From assembly GCA_950097015.1 (NCBI GenBank), contig CATNEN010000026.1:806001-870000 (forward strand): a stretch of DNA of 64,000 bases, given 5' to 3'. Both the position numbers and the translations under genes were made by a program. This document shows, one piece after another, positions 57,101 through 64,000 of the stretch (position 1 is its first letter; each line of letters begins with the position of its first letter). The notes under the pieces were generated by a model. That model made no database searches and was not told the origin of the DNA. It was given only the letters and a program-made list of their open reading frames with translations. This stretch comes from Macrostomum hystrix (Eukaryota; Platyhelminthes; Macrostomidae).

Positions 57101-58022
57101 ATCATGCACGGCCCTTCCCTTTCCTGAATCATGCACGGCCCTTCCCTTTCCTGAATCATGCACGGCCCTTCCCTTTCCTGAATCATGCACGGCCCTTCCC
57201 TTTCCTGAATCATTCACAACCCTTCCCTTTCCTGAATCATTCACGACCCTTCACTTTCCTGAATCATCCACGGTCCTTCTCTTTCCTGAATAATTCACCG
57301 CCCTTCCCTTTCCTGAATCATTCACAGCCCTTCCCTTTCCTGAATCATTCACGACCCTTCACTTTCCTGAATCATGCACGGCCCTTCCCTTTCCTGAATC
57401 ATGCACGGCCCTTCCCTTTCCTGAATCATGCACGGCCCTTCCCTTTCCTGAATCATGCACGGCCCTTCCCTTTCCTGAATCATGCACGGCCCTTCCCTTT
57501 CCTGAATCATTCACAACCCTTCCCTTTCCTGAATCATTCACGACCCTTCACTTTCCTGAATCATCCACGGTCCTTCTCTTTCCTGAATAATTCACGGCCC
57601 TTCCCTTTCCTGAATCATTCACAGCCCTTCCCTTTCCTGAATCATTCACGGCCCTTCCCTTTCCTGAATCATTCACAGCCATTCCCTTTCCTGAATCATT
57701 CACGGCCCTTCACTTTCCTGAATCATTCACGGCCCTTCACTTTCCTGAATCATTCACGGCCCTTCACTTTCCTGAATCATTCACGGTCCTTCACTTTCCT
57801 GAATCATGCACGGCCCTTCACTTTCCTGTATCATTCACGGCCCTTTCCCTCCCTGCATCATTCACGACCCTTCCTTCCCTGCATCATTCACGACCCTTCC
57901 CTTTCGTGAATCATTCACGGCCCTTTCCCTCCCTGCATCATTCACGACCCTTCCCTCCCTGCATCATTCACGACCCTTCCCTCCCTGCATCATTCACGAC
58001 CCTTCCCTCCCTGCATCATGCA
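54150..58022. repeat. 27-bp satellite, about 143 copies, with higher-order structure
   Basis: Unit is CCTTTCCTGAATCATTCACG plus GCCCTTC or ACCATTC. It is the longest array here (about 3.9 kb). Two segments starting near 55408 and 56810 are the same over at least several hundred bp, 1402 bp apart, and part of it occurs a third time 297 bp (11 units) later. Open frames on both strands result from the 27-bp period. Confidence 0.97.
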
Positions 58023-58599
58023 TTCTCTTGTGCATTCAACAAAGCGTCAATCATACTTGAAACTGCGTAAATAAAAAAATTATAGTTGTTTTTCATCAAT
58101 TTTGTTGAATAGGCGCTGTCACGTTTTTCAGCAAATTGCTTTCCCACCTGGACTTGTTACAGTGTACCTATAGCAACTGTCTCACTTTGGTATTTGATAA
58201 AATATTTTCAACTGTCACTAGCCATCAATTTTAATCCAAAAAAATGTTACAAAAAAGGACTTAATAAATGCAGCGGTTGCTACTAAATTATCCCGGAGAA
58301 TCCCCAGGATGACATCCATTAATAATCCCAGGATGACTAGCTGCAATATATATAAACTGTTTTTGTATTTTCTATTTACACAATTTTTACAAATGGGAAC
58401 TGTGCCAGGCAATAGAAAACTAGTATTGGCGCCCCAGACAGAACTCCGCCATACTGGAGAAGAATTGCGAACTCAGACTGACATTGCGAGGAACACGATT
58501 TCAGGCGAAATAACTCGCAATGAACAAATGCTCAGTGACTGAGTAGAGACTCAAGTCAGTAAGAATAAACCCTGTTTATAACAACATCACACATCATAC

Positions 58600-58683
58600 T
58601 GCTCTTTTAGTAGGGCTGAGTTTGTTGTAAAAGAGCAAGGACGTCTAGAGATAGCATGCGATGCTATGTTTAGAAGTCCTTGC
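58600..58683. other. Two overlapping hairpins
   Basis: Hairpin 1: TGCTCTTTTA (58600-58609) pairs with TAAAAGAGCA (58628-58637). Hairpin 2: 58635-58657 pairs with 58661-58683 over 23 positions, with two mismatches, one G-T wobble and a 3-base turn. They share GCA, so they cannot both form fully. It may be a foldback repeat; the 3-nt loop is short for a microRNA precursor. Confidence 0.6.
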
Positions 58684-59504
58684 ATAAAGGGCCACCTTTG
58701 ACTTCTTCGAAGACCCCAGGGAAAATAGCGTATCGTGAGTTTATTTCACTTTATTCATGCTGTCTATTGTTTTCCCTTGAGCCAAGATTCGAACTCCGGA
58801 CCGCTCAGTCAGATCTCTCAAAATTCTGTATGTATTAATATCCGACATTATTGTTTAAACGAATCGAATCGATTGTCAGCAGTTCGTAAAATGAGCCTTT
58901 ATCAACTGCCTGGTCCTGAGAGTTGGAATGCGCAACACGTCAAGCAAGACATTTTCATTTCTACTAATATTTGCAACATGCGCATATTGATTAATCGTCT
59001 ATATTAATCAGGTTAATCCTGATTCAAAATCTGACTGGATATCGAATGACTTGAATTGCCAAGAAAGAATCTAGACATTATTATTTTTATCCATAGGAAG
59101 GCTTCAAAGAGGGTACATCTGTGATTCGCCGTCCGGTGTGACACACAGATGATCGAATTTCCATTTCGATTTCCATATTTTTATTTCCATGGGAAATAAA
59201 AGATAAGCTCGGGAAAATGGGAAAAATTGACTAGCAACTGGATATTTCTAGCTATAGAATAATTTTCCTACCTTTACAACTATCTATTGAATCTAACAAG
59301 CTGACTATTTTAAAATGCTTTGCGACTCAGTCAGAGTCATTGTTCAATAATAGCATTCCTTCTGTAGCCTTCCACCATAGATTTTAAGTCGACTCATTCT
59401 AATTATACCCGCCTCGCAATTGTAGTTTATATGCACCGATTCATTAAACCTGTGTAACGTATTCATTGAAACCTTTCATATTTGCTGGCTGTTTTTCAGG
59501 GCCT

Positions 59505-61312
59505 TTACTGTGCCCTGCCCTCCCTGCATCAATCAGTCACTCTCCTGTGCCCTCCCTGCATCAATCAGTCACTCTCCTATGCCCTCCCTGCATCAATCAG
59601 TCACTCTCCTGTGCCCTCCCTGCATCAATCAGTGACTCTCCTGTGCCCTCCCTGCATCAATCAGTCACTCTCCTGTGCCCTCCCTGCATCAATCAGTGAC
59701 TCTCGTGTGCCTTCCCTGCATCAATCAGTCACTCTCCTATGCCCTCCCTGCATCAATCAGTCTCTCTCCTATGCCCTCCCTGCATCAATCAGTCTCTCTC
59801 CTATGCCCTCCCTGCATCAATCAATCACTCTCCTATGCCCTCCCTGCATTAATCAGTGACTCTCGTGTGCCTTCCCTGCATCAATCAGTCACTCTCGTGT
59901 GCCTTCCCTGCATCAATCAGTCACTCTCCTATGCCCTCCCTGCATCAATCAGTCACTCTCCTATGCCCTCCCTGCATCAATCAGTCACTCTCCAATGCCC
60001 TCCCTGCATCAATCAATCACTCTCCTATGCCCTCCCTGCATTAATCAATCACTCTCGTGTGCCTTCCCTGCATCAATCAGTCACTCTCGTGTGCCTTCCC
60101 TGCATCAATCAGTCACTCTCGTGTGCCTTCCCTGCATCAATCAGTCACTCTCCTATGCCCTCCCTCCATCAATCAGTCACTCTCCTATGCCCTCCCTGCA
60201 TCAATCAGTCTCTCTCCTATGCCCTCCCTGCATCAATCAGTCTCTCTCCTATGCCCTCCCTGCATCAATCAGTCACTCTCCTATGCCCTCCCTGCATCAA
60301 TCAGTCACTCTCCTATGCCCTCCCTGCATCAATCAGTCACTCTCCTATGCCCTCCCTGCATCAATCAATCACTCTGCTATGCCCTCCCTGCATCAATCAG
60401 TCACTCTCCAATGCCCTCCCTGCATCAATCAATCACTCTCCTATGCCCTCCCTGCATTAATCAATCACTCTCGTGTGCCTTCCCTGCATCAATCAGTCAC
60501 TCTCGTGTGCCTTCCCTGCATCAATCAGTCACTCTCGTGTGCCTTCCCTGCATCAATCAGTCACTCTCCTATGCCCTCCCTCCATCAATCAGTCACTCTC
60601 CTATGCCCTCCCTGCATCAATCAGTCTCTCTCCTATGCCCTCCCTGCATCAATCAGTCTCTCTCCTATGCCCTCCCTGCATCAATCATTCACTCTCCTAT
60701 GCCCTCCCTGCATCAATCAGTCACTCTCCTATGCCCTCCCTGCATCAATCAGTCACTCTCCTATATGCCCTCCCTGCATCAATCAGTCACTCTCCTGTGC
60801 CCTCCCTGCATCAATCAGTCACTCTCCTATGCCCTCCCTGCATCAATCAGTCACTCTCCTATGCCCTCCCTGCATCAATCAGTCACTCTCCTGTGCCCTC
60901 CCTGCATCAATCAGTCACTCTCCTATGCCCTCCCTGCATTAATCAGTGACTCTCGTGTGCCTTCCCTGCATCAATCAGTCACTCTCGTGTGCCTTCCCTG
61001 CATCAATCAGTCACTCTCCTATGCCCTCCCTGCATCAATCAATCACTCTGCTATGCCCTCCCTGCATCAATCAGTCACTCTCCTATGCCCTCCCTGCATC
61101 AATCAGTCACTCTCCTGTGCCCTCCCTGCATCAATCAGTCACTCTCCTGTGCCCTCCCTGCATCAATCAGTCTCTCTCCTATGCCCTCCCTGCATCAATC
61201 AGTCACTCTCCTGTGCCCTCCCTGCATCAATCAGTCACTCTCCTGTGCCCTCCCTGCATCAATCAGTCTCTCTCCTATGCCCTCCCTGCATCAATCAGTC
61301 TCTCTCCTAAGA
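59505..61312. repeat. 32-bp minisatellite, about 56 copies
   Basis: Unit TCAATCAGTCACTCTCCTAT plus GCCCTCCCTGCA, with variants CTCGTGTGCCTTCC, CTCCTGTG and TCTCTCTCC. Blocks of variant order recur (for example the run near 60040-60300 reappears near 60450-60700), showing local duplication. Confidence 0.96.
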
Positions 61313-62370
61313 AAAATATGCACAAATGCTTTAGAACTTATCTTAAGAAAAATATTTTTTTATGCTTGCTGTTTACTTATTTTACTCTAGTAGAATATCA
61401 ATACTAGTATTCAAGATGTCATTATAAAAACCATGAAGTGCAGGTTATTTATTCGAATGCATTGATGATTGACGATTTACGATTGCATGCTAGTATTTCC
61501 GCGCTGACGTCGTAATATGCAAATATACTAGACTATAATAATATATTATTTTCTACTTCATTGAACACAAAAAAATTGACATTAAGATTTGCCAAAGCCT
61601 GTTTAAAATATATATAACAATTTGATTTTGTTTACACTATAAGTTTACTTTAAAAAATACACAGGAAATAAATCCCACGTTACAAAAATCATTTAGATAT
61701 TATTGTTTTCGAAACATGCAATCGTAAACATGCAATTGTTTGTTCCGTTGTCTTAAGATACCGAGCGGTATCCTACAAAACACAAGAAATTCCACATCGA
61801 CTGGAAGCTTGTACTAGGCCTATGCATTATCATTATACAATAAAAAATGTCAACTTTTTCTTTTGCATTATACTTTGGGTTAAAGTTATAATTTTATTTT
61901 TAACATTATATCAAGACTAGAGGTTTTACTGTATCAACTGGATAATACTGCACTCAATAGCTACAGCATGTTTTGTTTGTTGTCAGTCATGAATTACCAT
62001 AATATAAATTGGTAGGTCTTGCCATCTTGGTCATGACAAGACAGTTCAATTGAACAATTTGCAGGATTTGCTATGGTGTGTTTACATATTAAAAGCATGA
62101 TAAAAGCGACCAGGTAGACTCTGAACTGGACCCAGTTAAAATAATTGACATAGTAACCATTGAAATAAATAGTTATATTATAATTTTGCTAACTCTACTT
62201 GCAAAACCAACTCTTTTTGCTAGACTTAATGGCAAATTGTGCAAACTCCATAGTTTGTAGCATTAATTTTTTTAATTTGAACTGGCACTAAATCTGTTAT
62301 TGCACAGTATAATTTTTTACTATTTAGGAGTTTAGGAGTTGGACACAACTAGGATACGCCTATTGTTTTA

Positions 62371-63622
62371 TCTATATATATAAAAGTGAAAACTCTGTCT
62401 GTCTGTGTGTGTGCAACCTTTTGTCTTTATAGACGCCGAAACCGCTCAACCAAATCGCACCAAACTTTGCACATACCTAAAACCACCTACGCTGAGTGCA
62501 ATAGGCTACTCAAATTCCCGAAAAATCATTTCCTTCCTGCTCAAAAGTGCAAAAAACTGCTCAAAAATCGTCAAAAAATCACTCAATTCGACATATCGTC
62601 GCCCCACTTTGTCAGATTTTCTCCAAATTTGATCCACTTACACTTTACATGTTTTCCAACAATGCTATCAATTTTGAACATCTCTACTCAATCCAGAGCA
62701 AAGCTGCATCATCTCAAAGTGAGTCACTTTGTTTTCCGAGGACAGCCACCCCAACTCCCCTCCGCCACTCTGCGGGCCAAATTTTATTACAGCCACCCCC
62801 TCCCTTCCCCGGGCGCCGAAGCCCCAGACTGTACATTGTATTTCAAGCCGTGAATGTACACAGCCCAAACCCTTAGACTGTCTACTGGCCCCCAAGCAGC
62901 ACTGAGACTGAGTGCGGTGAGTGCGGTGGCGTCCCAGTGCGCAGGGCTCTCCGGTCGATATTTCTCTCCAGCCAGCCTGGGATAGAAGAAAGAGAGAGGC
63001 TGGCGTTGACTGGCTGTCAGAGAGGGCAATTCTGTGTCCTAGAAATGATGCCGCCAACGAAATTAACTACCAACTGCTTCAGGAGTTGCCAGGTGCAGTT
63101 TTCACCTACAAGTCAATTGATACAACGTTGACTGATGACACCGCTGTGGAGTATCCTGTTGAGTTTCTGAACTCTCTAGATCCTCCTGGAACTCCATCGC
63201 ACAACTTGCAGCTGAAAGTTGGGGCACCAATTATGCTCCTCCGCAACCTGAATGCGCCAAGGCTGTGTAACGGCACCAGACTGATAGTCAGGCGGCTCTT
63301 CCCACACGTGATTGAGGCCACGATAATGACTGGATCTGGCAGAGGAGAGTCTGTGTTCGTTCCCCGGATTCCAATTATCCCCACGGACCTGCCATTTCAG
63401 TTCAAGCGACTGCAGTTCCCTGTGAGAGTGTGCTTTGCGATGACTATTAACAAGGCTCAGGGACAGTCGCTGAAGGTGGCTGGCATCAACCTGGAGACTC
63501 CTTGCTTCTCGCATGGGCAGCTTTATGTCGCCTGCTCCCGTGTTGGAACTCCAGCTGGCCTATTCATTTTCGCACCAAGGGGAAGAACGAAGAATGTGCT
63601 GTATCCCCAGGCCTTGAGGTGA
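62371..63622 (+). mobile_element. Helitron remnant (5' end plus end of the helicase)
   Basis: TCTATATATATAAAAGTG at 62371, preceded by A, fits the usual Helitron 5' end (A^TC), and the next 100 bp (CTGTCTGTCTG, CGCACCAAACTTTGCA) look like Helitron leader sequence. The coding remnant begins by about 63018 and runs to the stop at 63620. Rep and most of the helicase are absent, so the copy is internally deleted or is two nested fragments. The 3' end (hairpin plus CTRR) was not found with confidence. Confidence 0.75.
63018..63622 (+). pseudogene. Helitron helicase C-terminal fragment (PIF1-like)
   Basis: About 200 codons. Contains PIF1/Helitron landmarks in order: AILCPRND..NEIN; KVGAPIMLLRNLN with CNGTRLIV; MTINKAQGQSL (helicase motif V); HGQLYVACSRV (motif VI); ending RTKNVLYPQALR, close to the usual Helitron C-terminus. 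In an intact element this SF1B helicase unwinds DNA for rolling-circle transposition. Walker A/B motifs are missing, so it cannot work alone. The open frame extends upstream to 62921 without family resemblance. Confidence 0.9.
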
Positions 63623-63774
63623 CTCGCAAGCAATTAATAGAAAAGTAGTCACGAATTGACCTTGACCTGTCTAACTCTGAACTCTGAAACAGTTTAATTT
63701 TGTTTCTTTGACATTGTTATTGTTATGCCATGGCTATTTTCCTTATGTATACGCGTGTACATGCATACTGTAAA

Positions 63775-64000
63775 CAGAGGCAGATTTAGGGGGGGCGGGG
63801 GGGGCAGTCACCCCCCTAAATTTTAATCATGGGAATAAGATGCCCCCACCAGGGGCGCCAGTCGCAGCACTGGCGCCCCTTTTTCAGCCGCTGGCTCCCG
63901 TTTTTCAGCCGCTGGCGCCTTTTCTTGGCTCCTGGCGCCCTTTTTCAGCCGCTGGCACCCCCTCTGTGATTCTCTTACTTACTTACTTACTTTGCAGGGG
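63775..64000. repeat. GC-rich inverted and tandem repeats at the right edge
   Basis: TTTAGGGGGG...CCCCCCTAAA forms an inverted repeat (about 63787-63820). AGGGGCGCCAGT / ACTGGCGCCCCT (63851-63880) is a perfect 12-bp stem with a 6-base loop. Three or four TTTTCAGCCGCTGGC units follow (63878-63960), then (CTTA)n. Possibly a transposon end cut by the window. Confidence 0.7.

Larger units (their letters stand above)
46010..62370. other. 16-kb gene desert dominated by tandem repeats
   Basis: No coding gene supported. The stretches between arrays (46500-47170, 47660-48280, 48450-49310, 51810-52920, 53540-54110, 58070-59500, 61320-62370) are AT-rich or unique DNA without recognisable genes. A hairpin pair at 58600-58683 is the only structured element noted there. 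Confidence 0.65.

Noticed and set aside
54119-57541. NDSGKGRAV-type repeat proteins on the minus strand and a 364-codon plus-strand frame
   Set aside because: Products of the 27-bp satellite, broken at array irregularities, with no unique flanking coding sequence.
59466-61407. Overlapping Cys/Pro-rich frames up to 417 codons
   Set aside because: Several frames of the 32-bp satellite are open together because its units lack stops; no gene structure.
62386-62876. Plus-strand frames just after the Helitron 5' end
   Set aside because: The region resembles the non-coding Helitron leader; translations show no Rep or helicase motif.

Overview
This 64 kb window is nuclear DNA from an animal. It carries bilaterian genes with spliceosomal introns: a Ski/Sno co-repressor, the germline piRNA factor ASZ1/GASZ, a SOGA/MTCL1 microtubule-linked coiled-coil protein, a tetraspanin, a PRA1-family (ARL6IP5-like) membrane protein and a Sox-like HMG-box protein. 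Most introns are 68-200 nt. Several start codons lie 10-20 nt downstream of a 3' splice-site-like sequence, as expected if mRNAs are spliced-leader trans-spliced. Together with the heavy satellite load and low-GC spacers this suggests a free-living flatworm (Macrostomum-like) or another lophotrochozoan. The species assignment is inference only.

Layout. 1-3002 (-): a decayed Ty3/gypsy retrotransposon running off the left edge. 3657-5759 (-): an intact, intronless 700-codon orphan ORF. 7031-7582 (-): PRA1 family protein 3 homologue. 7667-9655: 23-bp satellite. 9869-12557 (-): ASZ1/GASZ, four exons. 12.6-21.3 kb: AT-rich spacer holding a Sox-like HMG-box gene (15735-16571, -), a mariner-type MITE (17922-18566) and a SINE. 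21280-24602 (+): six-exon tetraspanin. 25534-37121 (-): 17-exon SOGA/MTCL1 homologue, convergent with the tetraspanin. 37.2-41.9 kb: spacer with a (GGAAT)n satellite. 41929-46009 (+): four-exon Ski homologue, divergent from SOGA. 46.0-62.4 kb: no gene seen, almost a catalogue of tandem repeats. 62371-63622: Helitron remnant with the C-terminal part of its helicase.

Tandem repeats make up roughly a quarter of the window by my rough sum. Six copies of one tRNA-derived SINE are present, five of them in introns. Every intron longer than about 330 nt contains a recognisable repeat insertion (SINE, minisatellite or MITE), so the basic intron is short and length has been added by repeats.

I joined exons by hand from GT/GC...AG sites. 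All joins keep reading frame: 2012 bp of non-repeat logic is not needed to support them, and the totals are 1984 codons for SOGA, 562 for ASZ1, 682 for Ski and 303 for the tetraspanin, each ending in a stop. No operon-like organisation is evident. The genes are unrelated neighbours. The least explained coding sequence is the 700-aa orphan ORF beside the retrotransposon.
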